A stretch of DNA of 46,892 bases from Cyanobacteria bacterium SIG29 (GTDB lineage Bacteria > Cyanobacteriota > Vampirovibrionia > Gastranaerophilales > Gastranaerophilaceae), in NCBI GenBank assembly GCA_015152515.1, contig SUTV01000008.1, positions 1 through 46,892 on the forward strand, given 5' to 3'. The position numbers were made by a program, and so were the translations under genes. Positions 15,406 through 24,031 of the stretch are shown piece by piece (position 1 is the stretch's first letter; the number at the start of each line of letters is the position of its first letter). Under the pieces are notes generated by a model. The model had not been told where the DNA came from and made no database searches. It worked only from the letters and a program-made list of their open reading frames with translations.

Positions 15406-17415
15406 ATTAATATAAAGACATTATTATCAGCAATAATTATATGTGGTTGTATTACTTCTAGTGCTTTTGCTATGACACCAGAAGCTAATCAATTTTATAG
15501 AAAAGCTTGTAATCTAGCAGATAAGGAACAATATTTAGAAGCTAGTGAAAATTTAAATAAAGCAATTCAACTTTCTCCTGATGATGCATTATTACATACT
15601 AAATTAGCAGGAATGTATAGCGAACTTGGTGAATGGGATAATGCTATTGAAGCTTATAAAAAAGCATTAAAATTAAGACCAGATGATGCATTTATTTATA
15701 TTAGTTTAGGTAATATTTTTGAACAAAAACAAGATTATAAAAGTGCAAATAATGCCTATAATCAAGCTATGAAAATTTTCCCTGAATATAAATATAATTA
15801 TTTGAATTTAGCGAGTGTTAAAACTCATTTAAATGAAGATGAAGAAGCTATCAAATATTATCAAATGTTTTTAAATTATTATCCTGATGCTATTGATGCA
15901 AGGGAAAATATGGCATCTATTTATTTAAGAATGGATAAACCTGAAGAAGCGGTTAATATTTATAGTGATATTTATTCAAAAGACCCTGCTAATTTTAAAG
16001 ATTTTTCAAATTACGGTTTGGCGTTATATAGAATTTCAGATTTTGATAATGCACAAGTTATATTGCAAAAAGCTTTAGAAAAAGATCCAACAGATTATGT
16101 ATCAAGAGCAAATCTTGCATATGTATATTTAGCTAAAGCTAATGATGATAAAGCAATGAAAGAATTTACTAATGTATTAGATATTCAACCAGATATGAAT
16201 TCTATTCGTTTTGATTTTGCTAATATTTTGGCAGATAAAGGTAAATATGATGAAGCGCTTCATCAATATAGTGCTTATTTAAGCGAAGTAAAGGATAATG
16301 AAGTTGCTTATTTAAATGCTGGTATTTTGTATTCAAAAAAAGCTGATTATGAAAATGCTGTAAATGTTTTGAAACAAGGTTTTGAAGTTTTCCCTAAAAA
16401 TATTGAAATTCAAAAAGAATTAGCAAAAGCATATCATTTGGCAAAAAAATATGATGAAGCTGTTAAAATTTATGATAACTTGATTTTGTCAGAACCTGAA
16501 AATCTTGATTTTGTTTTAAATAAAGCAATTGCTTGTCACGCTCAAAAGAAATATGATGAAGCGATTGAATTATATAAACTTGTTATTATTAAAGATGAAG
16601 ATAATAAAAGTGCTAAAGATTATTTATTAAAAGCTTATATTTCTCAAGGTGATGATTATTTTGCTACAGAAAATTATAGAAAAGCTGTTTTAAGTTATGA
16701 TAATGCTTTAAATATGGATGCATATAATCCACTTTTATACATAAACATAGCTAATGCTTATGAAAAACTTGGTTCAAAATCTAAAGTTATGGAATATTAT
16801 GAAAAAGCTATGGAAATTATTCCAGATAATCAACAAATACTTTCTTCTTATGCAAAAGTATTAACTAATTTTGATAAAACAGAAGATGCAAAATTAGTAT
16901 ATGAAAAAGCTATGCAAGTTGGAGATACTTCTGTAGAAGAAAAGTTTGAGTATTCATCAAATATTGCAGATAATTATTATAAACAAAAAGATTATGCAAA
17001 AGCTCTTACAGAATATCAAAAGGCTTCTAGTTTGAAACCACAAGATGAATTAGTTTATATCAAAATAGGTAATACATATAAAGGTTTATCTCAATTAGAT
17101 AGTGCTATTGCTTCTTATAATAAATCTATTGGTTTAAATAAAAACAATCCCGATGCTTATTTTAATAGAGGGTTATGTCAGGCAGAGCTAAATGATTTAG
17201 TATCAGCAAAAGAAAGTTTCAAAAAAGTTATAGAATTAAAACCTGATTATGCTTATGCTTATTATGCTTTAGGTTTATCAATGGAAAAAGAAGATGATTA
17301 TGCTAGTGCAATAAATTATTATTTAAAATTTGTTGAATATACTCAAGATAAAAATCTAAAGAATAATGTTCAAAATAAGATTAATAATTTAATGAAAAAA
17401 TTGCCAAAGACCTAA
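15406..17415 (+). CDS. Large secreted TPR protein, apparent AUU start
   Basis: 669 residues if translation starts at ATT 15406. The first 22 codons then form a signal peptide: N-I-K, a hydrophobic core LLSAIIICGCIT and a cleavage site SSAFA, directly followed by MTPEANQ. Starting at the ATG at 15472 would remove this signal exactly. The mature protein is almost entirely tetratricopeptide repeats (roughly 15 or more), for example AGMYSELGEWDNAIEAYKKAL and GNTYKGLSQLDSAIASYNKSI. It should be a periplasmic or surface scaffold. It is followed after one base by a small secreted protein and a cysteine-cluster protein. Confidence 0.85.
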   Translation: MNIKTLLSAIIICGCITSSAFAMTPEANQFYRKACNLADKEQYLEASENLNKAIQLSPDDALLHTKLAGMYSELGEWDNAIEAYKKALKLRPDDAFIYISLGNIFEQKQDYKSANNAYNQAMKIFPEYKYNYLNLASVKTHLNEDEEAIKYYQMFLNYYPDAIDARENMASIYLRMDKPEEAVNIYSDIYSKDPANFKDFSNYGLALYRISDFDNAQVILQKALEKDPTDYVSRANLAYVYLAKANDDKAMKEFTNVLDIQPDMNSIRFDFANILADKGKYDEALHQYSAYLSEVKDNEVAYLNAGILYSKKADYENAVNVLKQGFEVFPKNIEIQKELAKAYHLAKKYDEAVKIYDNLILSEPENLDFVLNKAIACHAQKKYDEAIELYKLVIIKDEDNKSAKDYLLKAYISQGDDYFATENYRKAVLSYDNALNMDAYNPLLYINIANAYEKLGSKSKVMEYYEKAMEIIPDNQQILSSYAKVLTNFDKTEDAKLVYEKAMQVGDTSVEEKFEYSSNIADNYYKQKDYAKALTEYQKASSLKPQDELVYIKIGNTYKGLSQLDSAIASYNKSIGLNKNNPDAYFNRGLCQAELNDLVSAKESFKKVIELKPDYAYAYYALGLSMEKEDDYASAINYYLKFVEYTQDKNLKNNVQNKINNLMKKLPKT

Positions 17416-17416
17416 A

Positions 17417-17821
17417 ATGAGAAAAATATTATTATTAATTTTAATAATTCCTTTGATTTTGTTATGTGGTTTTAAATTTAAACAAAAACCATATGTTATT
17501 GTTTCTTCTGGTACTATTGATTCATCAAGTATTCAAAGAATAGAGCGAGCCTTTTTGGTTGGTCAGCCAATAAATTATGCTTTAGTTTCACCAGATGGCT
17601 TACAATATTCAGGTGTTAGAATGCAAGTTTCTATGCAAAGTGAAAAAACAACAAATTGGGGTTTTTCAATTGAAGAATCAAATGATTTATATATAGATAA
17701 ATCATCAAAAATTTATAGGGATTATATTTATCCTAGAAAAACTGGTCATTATATTTTGCAATTCTTTTATTTAAATAAAAAAACATATCCATTTGCACAT
17801 ATTGAGTTTGTGGTGAGATAG
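17417..17821 (+). CDS. Small exported protein of unknown function
   Basis: 134 residues with a hydrophobic N-terminus (RKILLLILIIPLILLCGF), possibly a lipoprotein-like signal with Cys17. The mature part looks beta-rich (PYVIVSSGTIDSS, INYALVSPDGLQYSGVRMQVS, HYILQFFYLN, FAHIEFVV). That suggests an immunoglobulin-like or sandwich domain. It begins one base after the TPR gene stop and touches the next gene, so it is in the same operon and may work with the TPR protein at the envelope. No family recognised. Confidence 0.75.
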   Translation: MRKILLLILIIPLILLCGFKFKQKPYVIVSSGTIDSSSIQRIERAFLVGQPINYALVSPDGLQYSGVRMQVSMQSEKTTNWGFSIEESNDLYIDKSSKIYRDYIYPRKTGHYILQFFYLNKKTYPFAHIEFVVR

Positions 17822-18223
17822 ATGTTTAAATATATAAAATTTTTATTTCAAAAATTGCAATCATCAAAATATATAAGAAAAGGTAAGTGTAATAAGTGTG
17901 GTGCTTGTTGCCGAAACATATTGCTTTATGTTGGTGATAAGTCAATCACAACAGAATACCAATTTGAAAAAGTAAAAGAATGGGATAAACATTTTACTAA
18001 TTTTTTTGTGTCCGGCGTAAGTGAAACAGGCGCATTATTATTTACTTGCAAAGAAATTACTCCTGATAATAAATGCAAGGTATATTTTTTTAGAGGAATT
18101 GGTTGTAGGCAGTATCCAAAAAGAAATAAAAAATTCTTAATTAATGGTGGTAAACCATTAGATGGCTGTGGATATTATTTCGCTCCAGATAAAGATTTTA
18201 AATCTTTTTTAAAAAGTAACTAA
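17822..18223 (+). CDS. YkgJ-type cysteine cluster protein
   Basis: 133 residues with the pattern of the YkgJ/UPF0153 family, putative zinc or iron-sulfur binding proteins. The N-terminal CNKCGACCRNI is followed by CKVYFFRGIGCRQYPKR and a last cysteine in DGCGYYF. The biochemical role is unknown in this family; metal binding is inferred from the cysteines. The ATG begins at the base after the upstream stop (TAG), so it belongs to the TPR operon. Confidence 0.85.
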   Translation: MFKYIKFLFQKLQSSKYIRKGKCNKCGACCRNILLYVGDKSITTEYQFEKVKEWDKHFTNFFVSGVSETGALLFTCKEITPDNKCKVYFFRGIGCRQYPKRNKKFLINGGKPLDGCGYYFAPDKDFKSFLKSN

Positions 18224-18240
18224 GAAAAAGGTTGTTTGTT

Positions 18241-19791
18241 TTGAAAAATAATATTATTCCTATATTTATAATAGTAATTTTATCTTGTATTTGTTTTGTA
18301 TTTTTTAAATCCAATGTATATTCTCCATATTCAGATATAGGAAGAGAATTATATATAGTTCAACAAATGTTAAATTCAGAGGCATTGTATAAGGATATTT
18401 TTAATGTTTATGCTCCATTAGGCTATCAAATAAATGCTTTAATTGCGTTAATTTTTGGAACTGGGTTGATTGTTTTTCAGTATATTGGTTTATGTTTAAC
18501 AATTTTAATCTCGTCTATTATTTATTTGATTTCGAAAGAATATACAAATAAAATTTTAGCAACTTTATTATCGGTTATGATGATTTTTGTTTGTGCATAT
18601 TCGCCTGATATTTCAAATTGGATTATGCCTTATTCATATTCTATTTTATATTCGCTATTGGGCTTTTTATTATCTTTTTATTTCCTTGTTAAATATATTA
18701 AAAATGATAATGATAAAAATTTAATGTTATCTTGTTTGTTTTATGGATTTTCTGTAGCGTCAAAGTATGAATATAGTCTGTTTTTATTTGTTATTATTGC
18801 GGTAATTTTATATAAGAAAACATCTATTATAAAATCTCTTAAATCATTAGGAGTAACTTTATTTTTTCCATTATTAAGCTTTTGCGTACTATTGTTTCAA
18901 GGTAATTCTGTTTTAGATTTATATAATGGGTTTATTTCTATGTGTCAGCTGGCATGTAGTGAAAGCGTAAAAACATTCTATTCATATTTTGGTTTTAATT
19001 TTTCTTTGGATTTCTTAAAGGGTTCATATTATATTTGGGGTGATAGTTCGTATTGGTTTAGAAGTCTTGGTTATATTTGTATTTTCATATTTATTTTTAA
19101 ACTGATATTTTTCATAAGAAGTAAAGAAAAATCAAATGATGATTTCTTGCAAATCATTTTACTTTTGAGTGCTATTTTGGGCTCATATAAATGTATTGGT
19201 TCTATTTATTTAAAAATTTATGGGACTTTTTTTCTTCCACTTTTATTTGTTGCTGTTATTAGTATTTTGTACAAATTTAAATATAAAAATATGACAAATA
19301 TTGTTTTATCAATTTTTGTATTATTTTTGATGGTTTCTTGTTTTGCATTGAATTTGCAAGAAATAAAAAATATGGACTTGAAAGAAATTAAAACTTCAAA
19401 AGGTTTAATTAAAATTAAAAATATTTTTTATCCTTCAACTGTTGAATTGCTGTCATATCTTGAAAAAAATATCTCAAAAAATAATATGGTTCTTATTCTT
19501 CCAGAAGGTAGTTTTATAAATTATTTAACTGATATGAAATCAGATAATACTTTATATTATTTAATTCCAACTAATGTTGAAGTTTTAGGAAATGAAAAGA
19601 TTATAAATATTTTGAATAAGAATAATATTGATTATGTCATTTTTTCTAATATTATGTATCCTGATTTTTTACAAGGTTCTTTTCAAAAAACTTATGGTAA
19701 AGACATATATGATAGTGTTGTTGCTAATTTAAAATATGAAAAAACTATTGGAGATGACTTTATATTTAAAATCTATAAAGTAAAAAATTAA
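18241..19791 (+). CDS. Polytopic membrane protein, ArnT/PMT-like glycosyltransferase candidate
   Basis: 516 residues from a TTG at 18241, set by AAAAAGG about 10 bases upstream; an in-frame TTG at 18232 touches that site and is less likely. About 11 hydrophobic helices cover residues 1-400, followed by a soluble C-terminal domain. A luminal loop after the first helix contains SDIGRELYIVQQML and NVYAPLGYQ, reminiscent of the first loop of GT39/GT83 lipid-linked sugar transferases with a conserved acidic residue. The family assignment rests on topology only. The 3' end overlaps convergent trmFO by 4 bases. Confidence 0.65.
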   Translation: MKNNIIPIFIIVILSCICFVFFKSNVYSPYSDIGRELYIVQQMLNSEALYKDIFNVYAPLGYQINALIALIFGTGLIVFQYIGLCLTILISSIIYLISKEYTNKILATLLSVMMIFVCAYSPDISNWIMPYSYSILYSLLGFLLSFYFLVKYIKNDNDKNLMLSCLFYGFSVASKYEYSLFLFVIIAVILYKKTSIIKSLKSLGVTLFFPLLSFCVLLFQGNSVLDLYNGFISMCQLACSESVKTFYSYFGFNFSLDFLKGSYYIWGDSSYWFRSLGYICIFIFIFKLIFFIRSKEKSNDDFLQIILLLSAILGSYKCIGSIYLKIYGTFFLPLLFVAVISILYKFKYKNMTNIVLSIFVLFLMVSCFALNLQEIKNMDLKEIKTSKGLIKIKNIFYPSTVELLSYLEKNISKNNMVLILPEGSFINYLTDMKSDNTLYYLIPTNVEVLGNEKIINILNKNNIDYVIFSNIMYPDFLQGSFQKTYGKDIYDSVVANLKYEKTIGDDFIFKIYKVKN

Positions 19792-21095
19792 ACATATGTT
19801 TTGATTTTTTCTAGTGCTCTATTAGCAAGAAGTTCATTCTTCATTTTTTTGTTTTTTCTAACTTTTCTATCCATTTCCATTTCTGCAAGTATTCCCCAGT
19901 TAGAATTTATTGGTTGAAAAGAAGTATGACCTTCAAATGTTATATAGTGTGTTAGCGCACCTAAAACAGTTTCTTGTGATAATTCAAGTAATTCTTCATT
20001 GTTAATAAATCTTGCCATATTAATTCCAGCTAATAAGCCTGAAGCTATTGATTCAGTATAGCCTTCAGTTCCTGTGATTTGTCCTGCGAAGAAGAAATTT
20101 TTATTTTTTCTTGATTGTAGGGTTGGATTTAATGATTTAGGACTATTTATAAATGTATTTCTGTGCATTACTCCATATCTAACGATATTTGCGTTTTCTA
20201 GTGATGGAATAGATTGAATTAATTCTTTTTGGCTGCCCCATTTTAAGTTTGTTTGAAAACCAACTAGATTATATAAACTTGCTGATTTATTGTCTTGACG
20301 CAATTGTACAACTGCATAATTTTCTATACCTGTTCTTTCATCAACTAAACCAACAGGTTTTAATGGACCAAATCTTAAAGTATCAACTCCGCGAGATGCT
20401 ATAACTTCAATTGGAAGGCAAGATTCAAAGAATTTAGCATCTTTTTCAAATGACTTTAATTCTATTTTCGGCGCATTAATTAAAATATTATAGAAGTTTT
20501 CGTATTCTTCTTTATTCATAGGACAATTAATATAATCAGCGTCGCCTTTGTTGTACCTATTTAAATAAAATGCTTTGTCAAAGTTTATAGAATCTTTTTC
20601 TATAATTGGTGCGATAGCATCAAAGAAATATAAATAGTCTTCACCTAAAAAGTTTTTAATTTCAGTTGCTAAGGTATCAGAAGTTAATGGACCTGATGCT
20701 ATTATTGTAGGGGTGTCTTCATCAAGAGTTGTTACTTCTTCTCTTATAATTGTAATGTTTGGATTGTTTTCAATTTTTTCAGTAACTTTTTTACTGAACA
20801 ATTCTCTATCTATTGCTAGAGCGCCACCAGCAGGAACTTGAGCTTCAAAAATTATTGGCATTAATTCAGAACCGAGTATTTCCATTTCGTGTTTTAAAAG
20901 TCCAGAAGCATTTGTTGTATCATATGAACCTAAACTATTAGAACATACAAATTCAGCAAAATTTTCTGTTTTATGTGCTCCAGTTTGTTTTTCTGGTCTC
21001 ATTTCGTAAAGTTCTACTTTTATTCCTCTTTTTGCAAGTTGTAAACTAGCTTCACTACCGGCTAAACCGCCACCAATAATTTTTACTTTTTTCAT
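19788..21095 (-). CDS. trmFO: Folate-dependent tRNA (uracil54-C5)-methyltransferase TrmFO
   Basis: 435 residues, typical length. The N-terminal FAD fold has KIIGGGLAGSEASLQLAKRG, then ELYEMRPEKQTGAH and the family-specific FVCSNSLGS with Cys51. A second conserved cysteine lies in FFESCLPIEVIASRG. The C-terminus contains FAGQITGTEGYTESIASGLLAG. TrmFO makes ribothymidine at tRNA position 54 using methylene-THF and FADH2, as in Firmicutes and cyanobacteria, rather than the SAM-dependent TrmA. AGAGGAAA precedes the ATG. Confidence 0.96.
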   Translation of the reverse strand: MKKVKIIGGGLAGSEASLQLAKRGIKVELYEMRPEKQTGAHKTENFAEFVCSNSLGSYDTTNASGLLKHEMEILGSELMPIIFEAQVPAGGALAIDRELFSKKVTEKIENNPNITIIREEVTTLDEDTPTIIASGPLTSDTLATEIKNFLGEDYLYFFDAIAPIIEKDSINFDKAFYLNRYNKGDADYINCPMNKEEYENFYNILINAPKIELKSFEKDAKFFESCLPIEVIASRGVDTLRFGPLKPVGLVDERTGIENYAVVQLRQDNKSASLYNLVGFQTNLKWGSQKELIQSIPSLENANIVRYGVMHRNTFINSPKSLNPTLQSRKNKNFFFAGQITGTEGYTESIASGLLAGINMARFINNEELLELSQETVLGALTHYITFEGHTSFQPINSNWGILAEMEMDRKVRKNKKMKNELLANRALEKIKTYV

Positions 21096-21153
21096 AATTT
21101 CCTCTTTGTTTAATTATCACATAAAAATACGATATCTTCTTTAAAAATTGTGG

Positions 21154-21159
21154 TAAAAT
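21154..21159 (+). promoter_or_regulatory. -10 box TAAAAT, 6 bases before a start codon
   Basis: TAAAAT followed by six bases and the ATG at 21166. No ribosome binding site lies between them. The -35 region is poor. The geometry matches 5362-5374 and 25304-25316 and suggests a leaderless message. Confidence 0.4.
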
Positions 21160-21165
21160 ATTTGT

Positions 21166-22287
21166 ATGGATACAATTGTACAAATAATTTTATTTGATGA
21201 AGAAGATTTGTCTAAGACGCTTATTGAAAGTTATTTAAAAGAAGTAACTTTTTCATATAAAGTGGCTAAGTTTAATGAGTTTCAACCTGCTTTAATTCCA
21301 AATGATAATGATAAAAAAATCATTATTGTTAATGTGAATAAAACAAATAATAAAGTATTATCTGAAATTTCAAAGTTATCACAAAATAAAAATAACTTAT
21401 TCTTATTAATTTCATATGACAAATCGGCTGATTTACAAGTTAATGTTTTAAGAACTGGTGCTAAAGATTTCTTGTTTAAACCATTAATACAAGCTGATTT
21501 TATAAATTCTTTGATGAAAATATATAATACCGAAATAAAGAAAAATCCAGATAATTCAAAAAGTATGGTTTATTCTGTATTATCAATTGAACCTTCTGTT
21601 GGTAAAACAACTTTTTCTTTTAATCTTGCTTATGAATTGGCTGAATTATCAAAAGAAAAAGTTTTACTTGTTGATTTTAATAATGATATTAATGATTTGA
21701 ATTCAATGATTGATGTTCAAATTAATTTTAATACTCCTTATTATGTGAATAAGCTAACGAAAGAAAATGCGCAAGAATTACTTTCAAAGGTTCCAAGATA
21801 CAAAAAATCTTCTTTGTATGTAATGGCAAATGGTAATTATAGAAATTCTGAATCAAATGTTGATGAAGGTAAAATAGCGAATTTCCTTGAAGTTGTAAAA
21901 AAACATTATAAATTTATAATAATTGATGTTGATTCTGCTTCTGTTGAGCAAACAAGTGAGTTAATTGATGGGTCTGATTTATCATATTTTGTTATAATAG
22001 CTTCTTTAACAAGTATAGGAGAAGTGAAAAAATATTTGGATAAAAATTTTTATTGCAAAATGGTTAGAGTTATTTTAAATAAACTTAATTTCAAAAAAGA
22101 TGAACCATTAATAAATCAAATAGAACAAAAGTTACAAAGACAAATATTTTATAAAATACCTAAAAATATTCTTGTAACATCCGCTGCTTCTGAAAATAGA
22201 TCTTCGTTTAAAGAAGTTGCTCCAAAACTTGATATAGTGCGAGCTTATGATGAAATTGCACAACATATGATTAATAAGGATTTATAA
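21166..22287 (+). CDS. CpaE-like protein: degenerate receiver plus ParA/MinD-type ATPase
   Basis: 373 residues. Residues 1-120 look like a response-regulator receiver fold: IILFDEED acidic start, LLISYDKSADLQVNVLRTGAKDFLFKP near the end. The phospho-acceptor position reads IIIVNVNKT, Asn instead of Asp, so it should not be phosphorylated. Residues 140-373 form a P-loop domain with SIEPSVGKTTFSFNLAYELA and VLLVDFNND. The GKT is kept but the signature first lysine of MinD-type Walker A is absent, as in many CpaE proteins. CpaE places pilus or secretion machinery. It overlaps the next gene by one base (TAATG). Confidence 0.75.
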   Translation: MDTIVQIILFDEEDLSKTLIESYLKEVTFSYKVAKFNEFQPALIPNDNDKKIIIVNVNKTNNKVLSEISKLSQNKNNLFLLISYDKSADLQVNVLRTGAKDFLFKPLIQADFINSLMKIYNTEIKKNPDNSKSMVYSVLSIEPSVGKTTFSFNLAYELAELSKEKVLLVDFNNDINDLNSMIDVQINFNTPYYVNKLTKENAQELLSKVPRYKKSSLYVMANGNYRNSESNVDEGKIANFLEVVKKHYKFIIIDVDSASVEQTSELIDGSDLSYFVIIASLTSIGEVKKYLDKNFYCKMVRVILNKLNFKKDEPLINQIEQKLQRQIFYKIPKNILVTSAASENRSSFKEVAPKLDIVRAYDEIAQHMINKDL

Positions 22288-23078
22288 TGAAATTTAAAGA
22301 ACGTATTGAAATAAAAAGTAATTTATCTGCTGGAGTAAATTCAAATAAAATTTCTTTAAAAGAAGATTCTGATTCTATTGATTTATTTGTTAAAAATGAT
22401 GAAACTTTTAAAATAGTTAGTGACCTTTTTAAAAGAAATAGCAATATTATTTTGTTATCTCAATCGAATATAGATAGAATTGTATTATTAAATTATTTTA
22501 GGCTTTTTATTAAAAGTGATACACCAGTTGAATTGGTAAATAATTTATCTGAAGAAATTTATTATTCTACTGCTAAAAAAATTATTGTTCCTGAACCAAC
22601 TGTTGATGACTTTATTAAAATTTTAGAGTTGATTTTATGTGATTTTAGAACATTTATTTTTTCTATGAATGTAAAATCTTTTAAAAATATTGTTGATACT
22701 TTTAGGGTGTTAATTTCTTTAAATCGTCCTAATCTAATAAGCCAAAATATTGAACATTTAATTGGTATGTCATCTTGTGCTTTGATAATGTTTGAAGTAA
22801 ATGAAGAAGGATTATTGTATATATCTAATATTTCTGAACTTTCATATCAGTCTAATAAAACAGTGTTAAAAGAAATATATGTTGAAAATCTTATTAAAAA
22901 TTCTACTGAAAATGTAGAAGAACAAATAGATACAAAACAAGAAGAAATTCCTGTCGATAATCAAGAAGAAATTAAAAATATTGTTGAAATTTTTGATGAT
23001 GTAGTTCCACCTGCTGATAATCAAAAAGTAAATAAATATAAGCTTTTAAAAGAGAAAGTTAAAAGAAAAAAACAATAA
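22287..23078 (+). CDS. Degenerate CpaF/TadA-like protein (pseudo-ATPase), partner of the CpaE-like protein
   Basis: 263 residues. NIILLSQSNIDRIVLLNYF lies where CpaF has its Walker A (GGTGSGKTTLLN), but no GxxxxGK remains. Further on, TVDDFIKILELILCDFRTFIF corresponds to the Walker B-side helix and strand. Then IEHLIGMSSCALIMFEVNEE and ISNISEL match the C-terminal part of TadA/CpaF (the 'IA.a.dlivq' to 'it.I.E' region). The last 60 residues are an acidic, Glu/Asp-rich tail ending in a basic KLLKEKVKRKKQ. Homology is by eye. The tight coupling to a CpaE-like gene supports it. Role: probably regulatory or structural, not ATP-hydrolysing. Confidence 0.55.
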   Translation: MKFKERIEIKSNLSAGVNSNKISLKEDSDSIDLFVKNDETFKIVSDLFKRNSNIILLSQSNIDRIVLLNYFRLFIKSDTPVELVNNLSEEIYYSTAKKIIVPEPTVDDFIKILELILCDFRTFIFSMNVKSFKNIVDTFRVLISLNRPNLISQNIEHLIGMSSCALIMFEVNEEGLLYISNISELSYQSNKTVLKEIYVENLIKNSTENVEEQIDTKQEEIPVDNQEEIKNIVEIFDDVVPPADNQKVNKYKLLKEKVKRKKQ

Positions 23079-23203
23079 ATCATATGTATGGTTTATAGAC
23101 TTTTTTAAAAGTATGTTATTAATATGAAAAATGTTTTTCTCGCTAAAGTATTGATTTTATTGGCAAATTAGCCAGTTTATTAATCTAAAGATCTAGATAA
23201 ATA

Positions 23204-23229
23204 AATAAATCTTTTTGCATAGATTTATT
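23204..23229 (+). other. Hairpin in the leader of the response regulator gene
   Basis: AATAAATCT/AGATTTATT, 9 perfect pairs around an 8-base loop, in the 229-base gap before the regulator. A second small repeat, TGGC/GCCA, is at 23161-23174. Either could be part of an operator or RNA leader. No gene is seen between 23079 and 23307. Confidence 0.4.
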
Positions 23230-23307
23230 CATCGTTCTATGGATGAGATATACATGCCGCGAAGGTATATTAATACTATAAGCGATGTATTTACAGGGGG
23301 CGTGAGT

Positions 23308-24024
23308 GTGTATATGAGAAGAACAACAGATTTTGGCAAAAAAATTAAAATTCTTTTAGTTGATGATAATTTTGATCATTTATTAGGGATTAGAGAATTA
23401 ATTAATTTAGAAACAAATTTTGAAGTTATTGCAACAGCAACAAATGCAAATATTGCAATTAATTTAGTAAAAAAATACCAACCAGATGTAGTTTTAATGG
23501 ATGTTAATATGCCAGAAAAAGATGGTTTAACAGCAACAAGTGAAATTGAGCGTCTTGGTCTTGGAACAAAAGTTATTGCTTTAACTGGTTATGATGATCC
23601 GGATTTAATTTTCAGAGCTATGAAAATAGGAGCAAAAGGTTATATCTTAAAAACTATGGCTTCTTCTCAATTGATTTTTGCTATTGAAGAAGTTATGCAA
23701 GGTAAAATTTATTTACCATCTGGCTTATCTTCAAGATTCTTTGAATATTTCCAAAAAACATTCAAAGATGAGTTAAATAATACACAAGCATCAGAAAACT
23801 TATTACAATATTTAACTCAAAGAGAAGAAGAAGTTCTTGAATTGTTAACTCAAGGTGTTACATACAAAGGTGTTGCGCAACAACTATTTATTAGTGAAAC
23901 AACTGTTAAAACACACGTAAATAATATCTTCCAAAAATTACAAGTTAATGACAGAACACAAGCAGTTTTATATGCAATTAATAATGGTTTTATGAATAGA
24001 AAAAAATTAAAAATTGCTATATAA
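23308..24024 (+). CDS. NarL/FixJ-family response regulator
   Basis: 238 residues from GTG 23308, chosen because AGGGGG ends 7 bases before it; the frame is open back to a TTG at 23215, but that start has no ribosome binding site and would add a tail unlike the family. The receiver domain has DD at 19-20, the phospho-acceptor Asp65 in VVLMDVNMPEKDG, a Thr in ALTGYDD and the Lys in GYILKTM. The LuxR-type HTH covers the last 65 residues: LTQREEEVLELLTQG and FISETTVKTHVNNIFQKL. It would bind DNA when phosphorylated by the kinase gene 7 bases downstream. Confidence 0.92.
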   Translation: MYMRRTTDFGKKIKILLVDDNFDHLLGIRELINLETNFEVIATATNANIAINLVKKYQPDVVLMDVNMPEKDGLTATSEIERLGLGTKVIALTGYDDPDLIFRAMKIGAKGYILKTMASSQLIFAIEEVMQGKIYLPSGLSSRFFEYFQKTFKDELNNTQASENLLQYLTQREEEVLELLTQGVTYKGVAQQLFISETTVKTHVNNIFQKLQVNDRTQAVLYAINNGFMNRKKLKIAI

Positions 24025-24031
24025 TTGAAAT

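Noticed and set aside
23215-23307. Extended start of the response regulator at TTG 23215
   Set aside because: No ribosome binding site there, and the extra residues are unlike the family; GTG 23308 has AGGGGG at the right distance. Kept only as a question in the findings.
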